From contig JALRMN010000025.1 of NCBI GenBank assembly GCA_024760905.1, positions 1,061,001 through 1,125,000 on the forward strand: a DNA stretch of 64,000 nt. The letters run 5' to 3'. Source of the stretch: Plotosus lineatus (lineage: Eukaryota > Chordata > Actinopteri > Siluriformes > Plotosidae). Below the pieces are notes generated by a model. That model did not search any database. It was not told the DNA's origin and saw nothing but the letters and a program-made list of their open reading frames with translations. Of this stretch, positions 20,350 to 30,952 are shown one piece after another. Each line of letters begins with the position of its first letter. The first letter of the stretch is position 1. The position numbers and the translations under genes were made by a program.

Positions 20350-20463
20350 GTGGAGGATCAGATGGAGTGAAGACTGGAATCATTGTTGGTGTATTCTTGA
20401 TTCTCGTTCTCCTTATTGCTGGTTTGGTAATTTATAAGATGATGAAGAAGAGGAAGAACTCTG
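20350..20463 (+). CDS. MHC class I-like exon 5: connecting peptide and transmembrane segment
   Basis: After a 95-base intron, 38 codons encode a Gly/Ser-rich lead (GGGSDG), a hydrophobic span TGIIVGVFLILVLLIAGLVI, and a basic stop-transfer stretch KMMKKRK. The donor is CTG|GTGAGA. This is a type I membrane anchor. Downstream cytoplasmic exons could not be placed with confidence; candidates are at the acceptor-like TTATTGTAG before 21454 or the TTTTCCAG near 24083, which is followed by an AATAAA near 24127. Confidence 0.88.
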
Positions 20464-20624
20464 GTGAGAATAAACATTCTGTTCATGCATAAAAATTTGA
20501 ATAATTTCTCTGTAATATGTATCTGAATGTAGATATTTTAATTATTGAGAAATCGCACAGATGAATTTTAAATGTTGATGCAGGCCATGCCAATATCACA
20601 GCACTGATTTCTGGATGTCATTCA

Positions 20625-20960
20625 TTCATTCATTCATTTGCTGAACCACTTAATTCAAATTTTTCGAGTTGCAGAAAGGTTAAGTCCTTTCTTATCTGAC
20701 TCTGGATGAAGGCCGGTGCACCTTGACCAGCTCGCCAGGCCATTACGGGGACAACATATGACCATTCACACTCCCAATTCGGGGCAATCAAGTACACCCA
20801 GTTAGTCTAATGTGTATGATTGTGTTCTGTGGGAGGACACCGGATAACCTGGAGGAAACCCATGCAAGCAAAGGGAGAACATGCAACACATAGAAAAGTC
20901 TCGAACCCAGGACCTTCTTGTTGTGAGAACTCTGTGCTAACAACTACATCACTGGACTGG
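20625..20960 (+). mobile_element. Dispersed repeat resembling an L2/SINE tail
   Basis: It begins with ATTC repeats and TTTGCTGAACCACTTAATTC, then runs through CTCGCCAGGCCATTACGG and GGAGGAAACCCATGCAAGC. The same order of motifs occurs in decayed form near 23425 and 35405. The family is common in fish genomes, but I cannot name it. Confidence 0.5.
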
Positions 20961-21893
20961 ACTGAACCATGATGTAACTGCAACAGAGCGGATCTGAAAT
21001 TCTCTCAAATGATCGACGTGACTCAGGGAGGATTTGAGGAATTTTACACTGAAAGACAGTAAAGAGAGACGAGTCGAACACTCACGTGGAGAAGGGTCAC
21101 TGCTTTATGTTCATTTTCTGTCATTAAGTACAGAGTCATCGTTAGAAAATGACTTAAAGGGGCGGAGTCATGACTCAAAGAAAATAGCCTAACAGTCCCG
21201 GTGTTATCAAACAAAACATTTATAGCTTTTAATGCAAGTTTGGTTTACGAAGTAACAGAAATTAGTTTGGTCCATTTAATATTTTAATTTTTGGAAAGTG
21301 TTCATTACAGTAAGATTTTAAAATGTCCCTGTTTCAGTTCATTCCATTTCACTCCGTATTAGTTTAAAGACCTTTAAATATCTCTGATGTCCAAGCTGAG
21401 AAGGTTTTTAATAAATGTAGATGAGTATTTTGATCATTCTTTCTGTTATTGTAGAGTACCTGGAGGAAACCCACTCAAGCGCCGAGAGAACCGAGAAACT
21501 CCACCCAGAAACAACCTCGACGTTGTAGGACTGGAGTGAGCAGATCTGAAATCCTCAGGGTGGATTTGAGGAATTTTACACTGAAAGACACTAAACGAGT
21601 CGAACACTCCCGTGGAGAAGGGTCACTGCTTTATGTTCATTTTCTGTCATTAAGTACAGAGTCATCGTTAGAAAATGACTGAAAGGGGCGGTGTCATGGC
21701 TTAAAGAAAATAGCCTAATAGTCATGATGTTATCAAACAAAACATAAATGTTATTTTAGTTTTTCAAAAGTGTTGATTACAGTAAGATTTTAAAAAGGTT
21801 GCAGTTTATTCCATTTCACTCCATATTAGTTTAAAGCCTTAAAACTTCTTTTGATGTCCTTTGATGTTCTTTTTATTAAATATAGATGAGTAT
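20846..21893 (+). repeat. Tandem duplication downstream of the MHC TM exon
   Basis: Two diverged direct copies lie at about 20846-21440 and 21455-21893. Shared blocks include GATTTGAGGAATTTTACACT, CGTGGAGAAGGGTCACTGCT and CATTAAGTACAGAGTCATCG, followed by matching A/T-rich sequence with ATTCCATTTCACTCC. The second copy is cut by the Rex3 insertion at about 21888. The function is unknown; it may include the 3' UTR or cytoplasmic exons of the MHC gene. Confidence 0.8.
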
Positions 21894-22973
21894 GCAAAAT
21901 CTTGGGCGTGGGAGGAGTTCGGTGAGGGCCTGGAGAGCGATTATCGGGTGGCCTCAAAGGTTCTGGACCACCATCCGATGCCTCAGGAAGGGGAAGCAGT
22001 TCTCCACAAATACTGTTTACAGTGGAAGTGGGGAGCTGCTCACCTCGACTGGGGATGTTGTCGGGAGATAGAAGGAATACTCAAGCACTTCCACAATCTC
22101 ATCAACACGCCCACCACGGAGGAAGAAGACCTTGGGGGTTGGACGGGGAGGGCGCCCATCACTGGAGCTGATATCACTGAGATAGTCAAAAACAGCTCCT
22201 CAGTGGTTGAGCTCCGGGGGTGGATGAGATCCACTATGAATATCTCAGGGTTCTGGGTGTTGTAGGACTGTCTTGGTTGACACGACTCTGCAACACCGCG
22301 TGGTCATCGAGGGCCGGACCTTTTGGATTGTTAAATCGGGTGTGTTCCGATTATCATGGAATCACATTCCTCAACCTACTCAGGAAGGTCTATACAGGGA
22401 TTCTGAAGAGGAGGATCGACCGAAAGTTGAACTTTGGATTCAGGAGGAAATCTGTGGTTTTCCGGACCCGTTGCTACGGGCTATTTGGTCGCTGTATTAC
22501 CAGAGCCAGAGCTTTTCCATATTGGGAACAATAGGTCGAATTCTTTTCTGGTGTGGGTTAGACTCTGCCAAGGTGTCCTTTTGTTACTGATTCTGTTCAT
22601 AATTTTTATGGGCAGAATTTCTAGGCGTAGAAGGTGTTCTAGGTGTAGTAGGCATCAAGGGGTTCTGGTTTGGTGGCCATCAGATCTCGTCTCTGCTATT
22701 TGTGGATGATGTTGTCCTTTTGGCTTCATCAAGCCGGGACCTCCAGCTCTCATTGGAGCAATTTGCAGTCGAGTGCGAAGCAGCTGAGATTATGATCAGC
22801 GCCTTCAAGTCCGAGGCCACGGTTCTCAGTCGGAAAAGAGTGGAATGCCCCCTCCGGGTCAGGAATGAGGTCATGCCGCAAGTGGAAGAGCTCAAGCCTC
22901 TCGGGTTCTTTTTCACGAGCGAGAGAAGGATGGAGCTGGAGATCGACAGGCTGATCACTGCAGCCTCTGCTGT
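21888..22973 (+). mobile_element. Rex3 LINE fragment, heavily deleted
   Basis: Similarity starts at the linker SWAWEEFGEGLESDYR and includes RT pieces in several frames (21861-22265, 22220-22534, 22434-22709, 22702-23034). Much of the finger and motif A region is missing. The catalytic box reads FVDD (about 22699-22710) instead of FADD/YADD. No functional product is possible. Confidence 0.8.
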
Positions 22974-23052
22974 AAGCCTCACTGCACCAGAACTCGAACC
23001 CGGGACCCTGTTGCCATGCGGCACAAGTTTTTAATCACCATGCTGCCCTTCC
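22974..23052 (-). mobile_element. tRNA-like SINE head fragment
   Basis: The reverse complement reads as a tRNA-like promoter with a B-box-like GGGTTCGAGTTC near 22995 and an A-box-like GGTGATTAAAA near 23034. It is short and differs from the main SINE family in this window. Confidence 0.4.
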
Positions 23053-23424
23053 AGTTGAATTAATGAAGCAGAGGTTACTTCTGTATCGTGCATGACAGAT
23101 GCCAGTTTCTATTAAATACAAGTTTTAAACCAAGAACAACAGAATTCTATCCTCCTCCAGTTGTTATTTTCTGTGTTGTGTTTTTCCTTCCTTTAGTATT
23201 AATTTATGTTTTACGTTAAGAAGGTTTTGTCCACTCCAAAAAAAGATTTATGTTCAAGTGTTTCAAAGTGTAAGCCACAACTGTCGTCAGATTGGGTTTT
23301 ATACTGTTTATTTTGTGTGCCTTTAATTTCTTGTTTACAAATTAAACATTGTGTGCTGTCTTTAAATAATGTTCCTCATGAAAATGGAATTTTGTTAGTT
23401 TTGTTTTAAGATTTTCTTTCTGCT

Positions 23425-23695
23425 TGGATCATGAGGAGCCTGGAGCCCATCTCAGCCAACACTGGGTGAAGACGGGGTCCACTGTGAATAGCTCGTCAGA
23501 CCGTGGGCCAACCACATAAAACCATTACTCTCCCAATCATACCCTTGGAACATATCATAACTTGGAACAGCCAATTAGTCTAATATGCATGCCTTTGGAC
23601 TTTGGGAGGAAACCTAAGTACCAGGAGGAAACCACACAAGCACAGACACAAGATGTGGGGATGTTTTATTTTTTTCCTCCATTGAATTATGCATA
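23425..23695 (+). repeat. Dispersed repeat shared with 35405-35700
   Basis: GATCATGAGGAGCCTGGAGC, CATCTCAGCCAACACTGGGT and TATCATAACTTGGAACAGCC occur here and in the same order at 35405-35700. In both places the repeat is followed by the same tRNA-headed SINE. With the match between 23270-23420 and 33270-33420, this supports a segmental duplication. Confidence 0.7.
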
Positions 23696-23990
23696 GGGCA
23701 CTGGCTTGGTGGTAAAGGTGCTGTAACATTGATCTCAAGGGTGGGGGTTCAAGCCCCACTCTCCACGGGTTGTCACCGCCCCCTCCCCCAGTGCAACTCA
23801 CTCTCTAAAAAGTAAAAGAACCAATGTTGACTTTTGTAAAAAGCAGCTGCATAGTCGTCAGCGTGTTTCCACCCTGCGATGGCCTGGTGAGCTGTCCAGG
23901 GTGTACTCTGGAGTTGGCTGGGATGGGCACCAGCCTCCCTGTGACCCTAATTATAATTAAGCTGTTACAGAAAAGGAATGAACGAATGGA
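23696..23990 (+). mobile_element. tRNA-headed SINE with L2-like tail
   Basis: The head contains an A-box-like GGCTTGGTGG and a B box GGTTCAAGCCC. The body contains AGAACCAATGTTGAC and GTCAGCGTGTTTCC. The tail runs GTGACCCTAATTATAATTAAG and ends in GAATGAACGAATGGA, similar to L2 LINE tails. This is one of about a dozen copies in the window. Confidence 0.75.
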
Positions 23991-24321
23991 TGAAATATGC
24001 ATTGTTGTTTATATCTTTTGTTTGATGATTAAAAATATTAATTTATGTTGTTTAATTACAGCTCAATAACTTTCTTTTCCAGAAATAAATAAAAAGAAAC
24101 AGTGGACATTGTGTAAACATTTCCTAATAAAGAGTTGACTGTTTAATGGAGTGTCCTAATTTTTTTCACATGACTGTGTGTGAGAATCGGTGAATGTGAC
24201 TATGTGGTAGATATAGAAGTGTGTATGGACTGTGTGAATGTATCTGTACATAGACGTATGTGTATATAAATTTATACCGAGGTTTATACACACGTATATC
24301 TGACTGTAGTTCCTTAGTTGT

Positions 24322-24569
24322 TCAGTTCATTTTCTGTAACCGCTTCATCCTAATTAGGGTCACGGGGAGGCTGGTGCCCATCCCAGCCAACTCAGGGCGA
24401 GGGCAGAGTACACCCTGGACAGCTCGCCAGGCCATCGCAGGGCGGAAACACGCCGACGGCTTTGCAGCCTACTCTTGTCGAAAGTCAGCAATGGTTCTTT
24501 TACATGCCTCACACCATAGACAGTGAGAGACATGGCCGGCCTTTGATAACCCAGTTAGCTGCACTGGGG
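24322..24569 (-). mobile_element. tRNA-headed SINE, head-truncated, with 13-bp target duplication
   Basis: This is the tail and body of the same SINE family in reverse orientation; the tRNA-like head is missing (5' truncation). GTTCCTTAGTTGT flanks it at 24309-24321 and 24570-24582, proving a clean insertion. Confidence 0.85.
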
Positions 24570-24760
24570 GTTCCTTAGTTGTCTGATGTTTAATTTCTTT
24601 TATTATTGCTATTAAAGAAATAAATGTAAAACTGATTTCCATTGTTCATGCAACAGTTGACAATAAAGATAATTTTATTTTTATCTCTTTATATTTATAC
24701 ATTTATCTTAGGCAGGATTAGGCTTGTTGCTAAGCTAACTTTTATCAGTTGTATTGGGAG

Positions 24761-24779
24761 GTGTGTGTGTGTGTGTGTG
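24761..24779 (+). repeat. (GT)n microsatellite
   Basis: A short perfect GT tract in otherwise unremarkable sequence (24583-25075 shows no gene). Confidence 0.9.
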
Positions 24780-25076
24780 CATTAATCTGTAGCCAAGGAC
24801 AATATGTAATGAACAGGAGCTATAATTTTAATAGTGTTTATCAGCACTATGTGTTTATTGTAAATGTCGATGGTTAAATGAGGATTCGGTTCTGTGGCGG
24901 CTGCTGAAGTGTGCAGATTCTCACAGCATGTCTGTTGTTGTTTTTCTAACAGCCGACCACAATAAAAACCTGCAAAAACATTACACACTGATTCTTTCAG
25001 TGTGCAGTAAACCAACCCAAATCACACCAGAAGAAATTTTATATTACATCCATGCTTTCATTTTCTGACTCCTCTT

Positions 25077-25262
25077 GCCCAAAGTCAGCAATGGTTCTTT
25101 TACATGAACCTCGCACCATAGACAGTGAGAGACATGGCAAGCCTTTGGTAACCCAGTTATCTGTACTGCGGGGGACAGTGACAACCCATTGAGAGTGGGG
25201 CTTGAACCTCCAACTTTAGGATCAGTGATCCAGCACCTTTACCACGACGCCTCCACTGCCTC
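25077..25262 (-). mobile_element. tRNA-headed SINE, head and body part
   Basis: It matches the family in reverse: AAAGTCAGCAATGGTTCTTT, CATAGACAGTGAGAGACATG, then the B-box complement GGCTTGAACC. The following 25290-25430 (TTTG-rich, then TCATCTTTGGTTCACGTTGG) matches 55914-56075, where a SINE also precedes it, so the two loci may be copies of one longer repeat. Confidence 0.7.
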
Positions 25263-25517
25263 AAATTATCTACTCTATCCATATTATGCAGAAGTGGGTC
25301 ACATTTTTTTTTTGTTTGTTTGTTTGTTTGTTTGTGTTTTGTTTTGGGGTTTTTTCTTTTCATTTTCTGTCAGGCTCATCTTTGGTTCACGTTGGTGAAC
25401 AGCTATAGCCTTTGTGATGGGTTTGAGCGCTGTTTCCCACAACACAAATAAAATAAGGTGAACCAGAAGGTGGCCTTCTGTTGCTGCTCGTAAAATAAGA
25501 TGTCTTGCTATATTTTA

Positions 25518-25519
<2 letters not shown>

Positions 25520-25564
<45 letters not shown>
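25520..25564 (+). repeat. (GT)n microsatellite
   Basis: A perfect 45-base GT tract. Confidence 0.95.
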
Positions 25565-25566
<2 letters not shown>

Positions 25567-25842
25567 TGTTTTACAATTTCTCTCTTTTTTTTTTATAAGC
25601 AGGGATATTGTTTCAATAAATTTAACTTTAAAAGTATCAACACAGTAAGGAGTACGAAACACATTTGAACTGGTGAAGAGATGTAATCTGGGGGTTTGTG
25701 TTTTGAGTATTTTTATCTGGATGGGTTTCGGCACTTCGTGAGCATATTATACCCAGGTATATAAAGACTAGATAGCATTTTAGCTGCCCTCAGCTTATAA
25801 ATGGACACCAGATATACAGTTAAATAGAATCAAACTGTGGTT

Positions 25843-26084
25843 AAGACAATAAATAATAATATATCTACTGATAAAAATGACTTGCCTCCAAAGAAATGTT
25901 GGCTACATACACGACTGGTAGGAGCTGGTCGCCAATCTTTCCTTTTGTTGTCGGTATCAGCTCTTTTCAAAGCAGAAATCCATTTCTCTCGTCAGACCTT
26001 ATTAGCAGGGAATCTATGATATTTAACACCCGCTTTCTTTCCTCTATAATTTGTACAACCGACAGCAACACAGTTAAGTGCCAT
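25843..26084 (-). pseudogene. THAP zinc-finger domain, broken by one stop
   Basis: Read on the minus strand from ATG at 26084, the sequence begins MALNCVAVGCTNYRGKKAG, continues YHRFPANKV, then meets TGA (25994-25992) where Arg or similar is expected, then REKWISALKRAD, DWRPAPTSRVCSQHF and GGKSF. This is the C2CH THAP fingerprint: Cys-x4-Cys, the FP motif, invariant Trp, Pro and Cys-x2-His, with the right spacing of about 80 residues. THAP domains bind DNA in host THAP proteins and in P-element-like transposases. Nothing further of either was found nearby, so the parent is unknown. It is most likely a relic of a DNA transposon or retrocopy. Confidence 0.75.
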
Positions 26085-26774
26085 TTTGCACTTGTTTAAT
26101 AAATAAATGCAGTATTAAACCCTTATACACGCTTGTGCGATTGTGCTGGGGCCGGAGTGAACGGTTTGTTTTCACACCAATAACAAAACCCACATTGGGA
26201 TAATGTATGCATGACGTCAGTTGCAAAACCCAGTTCATTAAAGCTGAAGAGGAAGATAAAAGGCCTAACAGGGATTGTCAGGTGTTTGGAGGCTCTGCCT
26301 TTGTCAGGCAACTTTTGTAAACTGAGTCCTGCTGTTGGTCTGCAGCTGTGTTTGATTTGCTAAAATAAATTTGTTGTGCTACTACCTTTAGCCATCTCAG
26401 ACTTTAGACAAACTTTACCACGGATTGTTTGTGCTGTTGGAGCTTGCAAAAGCAAATTATTCATGAATAGTTCAGAACAATGTCCTTGTTGCCTCCTTTT
26501 TAATATGAACATTGAGATTTGAAGGACAGGGAACAAGTCCAAGGTACGAAGGGATCCTAGGTTGGGTTCCAGCGCCACCCAGAATCTATATCATTGAGGT
26601 TGAAAAAAAATCATTGAAGTTGAAAAAAAAAACCCTATGCATATGAAAAATGTAATTTTAATTAAGCAATAAAATTAATTAATCACCCATCAGCAGTATC
26701 AAGATTAAATTAAAAATATATATAAAATGATCTTCATTTCTTAATTATCTAGATTTATCAATTTCTGTTATTTC

Positions 26775-26848
<74 letters not shown>
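26775..26848 (+). repeat. (TTA)n microsatellite
   Basis: About 24 TTA units immediately upstream of a SINE. Confidence 0.95.
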
Positions 26849-26849
<1 letters not shown>

Positions 26850-26869
26850 AAACTTCAGACTTTGGTAGA

Positions 26870-27215
26870 GGGCAGTGGTGGTCTAGTGGTATAGGGCGCT
26901 GGATCGCTGATCCAAAGGTTGGGGGTTCAAGTCCCACTCTCCACAAGGTTGTCACTGTCCCCCCCCAGTGGAGCTAACTGGGTTATCAAAGGCCGGCCAT
27001 GTCTCTAACTGTCTATGGTGTGAGGCATGTAAAAGAACCATTGCTGACTTTCGACAAGAGTAGGCTGCAAAGCCGTCGGCGTGTTTCCGCCCTGCGATGG
27101 CCTGGCGAGCTGTCCAGGGTGTACTCTGCCCTCGCCCGAAGTTGGCTGGGATGGGCACCAGCCTCCCCGTGACCCAAATTAGGATTAAGCGGGTACAGAA
27201 AGTGAACTGAACTGA
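26870..27215 (+). mobile_element. tRNA-headed SINE, near full length, with 11-bp target duplication
   Basis: This is the best reference copy of the family. An A-box-like TGGTCTAGTGGT lies at about 26879-26890 and B box GGTTCAAGTCC at 26924-26934, about 45 bases apart, as in RNA polymerase III promoters. The body follows, then an L2-like tail with CCAAATTAGGATTAAGCGG and AACTGAACTGA. ACTTTGGTAGA occurs at 26859-26869 and 27216-27226 as target duplication. A second copy lies 30 bases away in the opposite direction. Confidence 0.88.
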
Positions 27216-27249
27216 ACTTTGGTAGAATTGTTCACAAATTCATGAGGTT

Positions 27250-27583
27250 CAGTTCAGTTCATTTTCTGTAACCGCTTAATCCTAATTTGGGTCGCGGGGA
27301 GGCTGGTGCCCATCCCAGCCAACCTTGAGCGAGGGCAGAGTACACCCTGGACAGCTGCCAGGCCATCGCAGGGTGGAAACACGCTGACAGCTTTGCAGCT
27401 ACTATTTACGAAAGTCAGCAATGGTTCTTTTACATGCCTCTCACCATAGACAGTGAGAGACATGGCCGGCCTTTGATAACCCAGTTAGCTGCACTGGGGG
27501 GGACAGTGACAACCTTGTGGAGAGTGGGACTCGAACCCCCAACCTTGGATCAGCCCTATACCACTAGACCACCACTGCCCCAG
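27250..27583 (-). mobile_element. tRNA-headed SINE, inverted partner, with 10-bp target duplication
   Basis: Tail at the left (GTTCAGTTCATTTTCTGTAA) and tRNA-like head at the right (ATACCACTAGACCACCACTG). TCATGAGGTT occurs at 27240-27249 and 27584-27593. It is arranged tail-to-tail with the copy at 26870-27215. Confidence 0.88.
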
Positions 27584-27904
27584 TCATGAGGTTTGTTTTT
27601 TAATTTATTTAAAAAGGGTGCCAGAATCCCAAGGATCTTAATTAGGATGAAGCAGATTCTAAAATGAACGCTTGAATGAGTTTGTGTGTTTGTCTTATTA
27701 TTTTTGGATTAGTTTACAGAGCAGTTCATATTTCACTGTTCTACTGTAATGCTCCTTTACATTTCTGAATGTATAAAGTGAATACTGAACTGTTTAATTT
27801 CCCAAAGTTTCATTTGCAAAGTATGTACTGACAATAAAATTAATATATTTCTCAGTTAAATCCGATTCAATATTTTCTTACAACCTGTCAGCCATAATAG
27901 AGTC

Positions 27905-29253
27905 TTCTTCTTTTTCTTTTGGCTGTTCCCGTCAGGGGTAGCCACAGCAAATGATCTGCCTCCATCTCTCCCTATCCTCTGCATCTTCTACTCTTACTCC
28001 AACGACCTTCATGTCCGCCTTCACCACATCCATAAATCTTCTCTTTGATCTTCCTCTGGGCCTTCTGCCTGGTAGTTCCATCCTCAGCATCCTACTACCA
28101 ATATACTCACTATCGCTCCTCTGTACATGTCCAAACCATCTCAATCTAGCCTCTCTGACTTTGTCTCCAAAACATCTAAAATGTGCTGTCCCTCTGATGT
28201 ACTCATTCATGATCCTATCCATCCTCGTTACTCCCAAAGAGAACCTCAACATTTTCATCTCTGCTACCTCCAACTCTGACTCCTGTCTTTTCCCCAGGGC
28301 TACTTTCTCTAAACCATACAACATCGCTGGCCTCATCACCGTCTTGTACACTTTTCCCTTCATTCTTGCCGATACTCTCCTATCACACATCACACCGGAC
28401 ACTTTTCTCCATCCATTTCAACCTGCCTGCACGCGCTTCTTCACCTCTTTTCCACACTCTCCATTGCTCTGGATTGTTGAGCCTAAGTACTTAAAATCCT
28501 CCACCTTCTTTATCTCTGCCCCCTGTAACCTCACCGTTCCTCTTGGGTCCTTGTCGTTCACACACATGTATTCTGTCTTATGAGACTAACCTTCATTCCC
28601 CTCCTTTCCAGGGCATACCTCCACCTCTCTAGATTTTCCTCCACTTGTTCTCTGCTCTCACTACAGATCACGATGTCATCTGCAAACATCATAGTCCATG
28701 GAGATTCTTGTCTAACCTCGTCTGTCAGCCTGCCCATCACCATAGCAAACAAGAAGGGGCTGAGAGCTGACCCTTGATGCAGTCCCACCTCCACCTTGAA
28801 CTCTTCTGTCACACCGACAGCACACCTCACCACTGTCTTACATCTCTCATACATGTCCTGCACCACTCTAACATACTTCTCTGCCACTCCAGACATTCTC
28901 TTACAATACCACAGTTCTTCTCTCGGCACCCTGTCATATGCTTTCTCCAGATCCACAAAAGCACGATGCAGCTCCTTCTGACCTTCTCTGTACTTCTCTA
29001 TTAACATCCTCAAAGCAAACACTGCATCTGTGGTGCTCTTTCTTGGCATGAAACCAAACTGTTGTTCACAAATGCTGACCTCTGCCCTTAGTCTAGCTTC
29101 TACTATTCTTTCCCATAACTTCATTGTTTGGCACATCAACTTTCTCCCTCTGTAGTTGCCACAACTCTGTACATCTCCCTTGTTCTTAAAAATGGACACA
29201 AGCACACTTCTTCTCCATTCCTCCGGCATCTGCTCACTTTCTAAGACCTTGTT
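27905..29253 (-). mobile_element. RTE-type LINE copy F, 5'-truncated
   Basis: The 3' end is at 27905 (CTTCTTCTTTTTC tail then GGTAGCCACAGC). Minus-strand frames 29229-28558 (RT fingers to FADD, with FVDLEKAYDRVP and MMFADDIVICSE) and 28402-27932 (C-terminal tail) are separated by a lost base near 28580 and an intervening frame. RT catalytic residues are present but the frame is broken, and the endonuclease is absent. Confidence 0.88.
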
Positions 29254-29699
29254 GAATATTGCCCAACACTCTAACCACTACACCACCGGCTCCATATGAT
29301 ACATGCCATCTATCAGCAAACACAGCAGAGATTATTGTGAAGAATTATTTTGATAAAACTTTAAAAAGAGAAATGTTACAATTAATACTTTGCTTTAGCA
29401 CATCTTATTTTTGTCTTGTTATTAGTTTACACTTCATATTTCATTAGTTCTTTCATTGAAGATTCCATTTACATTACATTATTACATCTTAAAGTGTGTA
29501 ATTTTGTATTTCCCCCCTATGTCTGTGTTTAATCATTACATATAAAACTTGAAATGGCTTAAAATCACCCTTAAAAACCCTTAAAATCAAAATTATATGG
29601 GGGGGTTGGCTTCGCCCCCCCCTCCACCGCCCCCACACCACGACATCGCCCTTGACCTGACCGGGGGCTGCACCCCCTATACTCCTGGTTCTCACTCTC
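29254..29699. other. No gene seen; GC-rich decayed patch
   Basis: AT-rich unique sequence is followed at 29590-29690 by a G/C-rich patch (GGGGGGGTTGGCTTCGCCCC). A similar GCTTCGGGGGACTTCGCCCC patch lies near 49425, so this may be part of a DNA transposon. Confidence 0.4.
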
Positions 29700-30310
29700 T
29701 ATTAATCTTAGGGGTTCGCAGCAATGCCGTTGTTCTCCATCCGTCATCCACTCTGCTCCCACAACTGCCTTAAACCGCCTGTTCACTGAGAGGTCAAGTG
29801 GCTGGAGCACTCAAGCCTCCAGGGATGATGGCAGGGATGGTGTTGAAAAGCTTTCATTGATATTTTTTAATTGTGGCGTGATGTGCACTCATATCCTGTC
29901 CATCACCAGGATAGCTTTGCGTGTTCTAAAGAAGCCATCCGGACGCTGAGTGTAGCACTTTGTAATCCAAAAGTTCATCATATCTTGATCCATCCACCCT
30001 TTCTTCAGGTTCTCTTGAAAAGTCTGTTATCGCCTTGGCAACGACCTGGGCGTGGAGATGTAACTGCACTGTTGAAAGTCCTCTTCCGGCAGCGTGTTGT
30101 TCAAGTACCCATCTGTAAACTTGTTTCTCCAGCTCTGGCCATCGAGCCTTGAGCTTGAGATGAGCTTTCTTGGTTTTCTTGATTGCACTGAGAGTGTCTT
30201 CTGCTTTTCTCCAGAGTCCTTAACAAGTCTCTCACTCAATCCAAACTTTCTTCCTGCTGCTCGATTACCACTTCCGGCTGCATACTGCACTACATGCAGC
30301 TTGTAATCTG
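29700..30310 (-). pseudogene. pogo/Tigger-type transposase remnant (POGK-like)
   Basis: On the minus strand, 30290-30027 encodes a CENP-B/Tc5-type DNA-binding region: GSGNRAAGRKFGLSERLVKD, then RLDGQSWRNK and LNNTLPEEDFQQCSY. About 29960-29700 encodes part of a DDE_1 catalytic domain (AILVMDRI, then LQPLDLSVNRRFKAVVGAEW with EWMTDGEQ). The segment between is deleted or scrambled and frames change, so it is dead. Vertebrate pogo-derived POGK-like proteins share these motifs. Nearby 30360-30680 carries a Tigger-like end (CAGTAATACCTCAGCGAACA). Confidence 0.65.
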
Positions 30311-30952
30311 CAGAACAGGATTTTCTTTTGGGGGCGTTTTTGTTCTACTCAGTTGTCTTTATACAGTAATACCTCAGCGAACACGTGACCCTTATGGCGA
30401 GTTTATCGCGAGCCTTTCCTGCCTTACTGGCATTCGTAGCATGCACGCGCACAGAAGTTTTTCTCCTCTGTGCTTGTGATTTTGTGACTTTTTACTGTAC
30501 TCTTATTTTTTATTGTGCCTCACCCATTCTGTCTGTAATGTGGGTTGTAAGAATGTGGTTCATGAATCCAAGAAGAGGAACCCAACTTCTCTTTGAAATG
30601 AGATCAGAGATGAACATGAAAAAGGAGTGCGCGTGCCCGATCAGGAGTATGACAAGTTCAGATGCACTTATTGTTTATTCTTGTTTTATTATTTTTATTA
30701 TTAATAATTATTAATGCTAATGTACATGTATTATCATTAAATATTTATTGTTTTTACATGTTGATCTTTAATATATTAGGTCGAATGCGTGTTTGTGGCA
30801 GGTTATACTAGTCCTTCTCAAAAAATTAGCATATTGTGATAAAGTTCATTATTTTCTGTAATGTACTGATAAAAATTAAACAACATATTTTAAATTCATT
30901 GCACACCAACTGAAATATTTCAGGTCTTTTATTGTTTTAAAACTGATGATGA

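Larger units (their letters stand above)
14035..20463 (+). other. MHC class I-like heavy chain gene (exons 1-5; cytoplasmic end unresolved)
   Basis: This gene model joins signal peptide (14035-14101), alpha1 (15929-16192), alpha2 (18540-18788), alpha3 (19958-20254) and connecting/transmembrane (20350-20463) exons. Every intron starts GT and ends AG and every junction is phase 1, as in class I genes generally, giving about 330 residues before the cytoplasmic end. The product should be a type I membrane glycoprotein pairing with beta2-microglobulin through alpha3. Several residues that hold peptide termini in classical molecules are replaced, so a non-classical teleost lineage (L-, P-, S- or Z-like) is more likely than the classical U lineage; the lineage is not settled by eye. 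Introns are about 1.83 kb, 2.35 kb, 1.17 kb and 95 bp. The gene lies in a transposon-rich setting with a pseudogene duplicate about 12.5 kb downstream. If TM exon reading continued past 20463 it would add nine residues and stop. Confidence 0.85.

Noticed and set aside
26879..26934. tRNA gene
   Set aside because: A and B boxes are present, but the sequence cannot fold as a tRNA with an acceptor stem. It is the head of a SINE repeated many times in the window.
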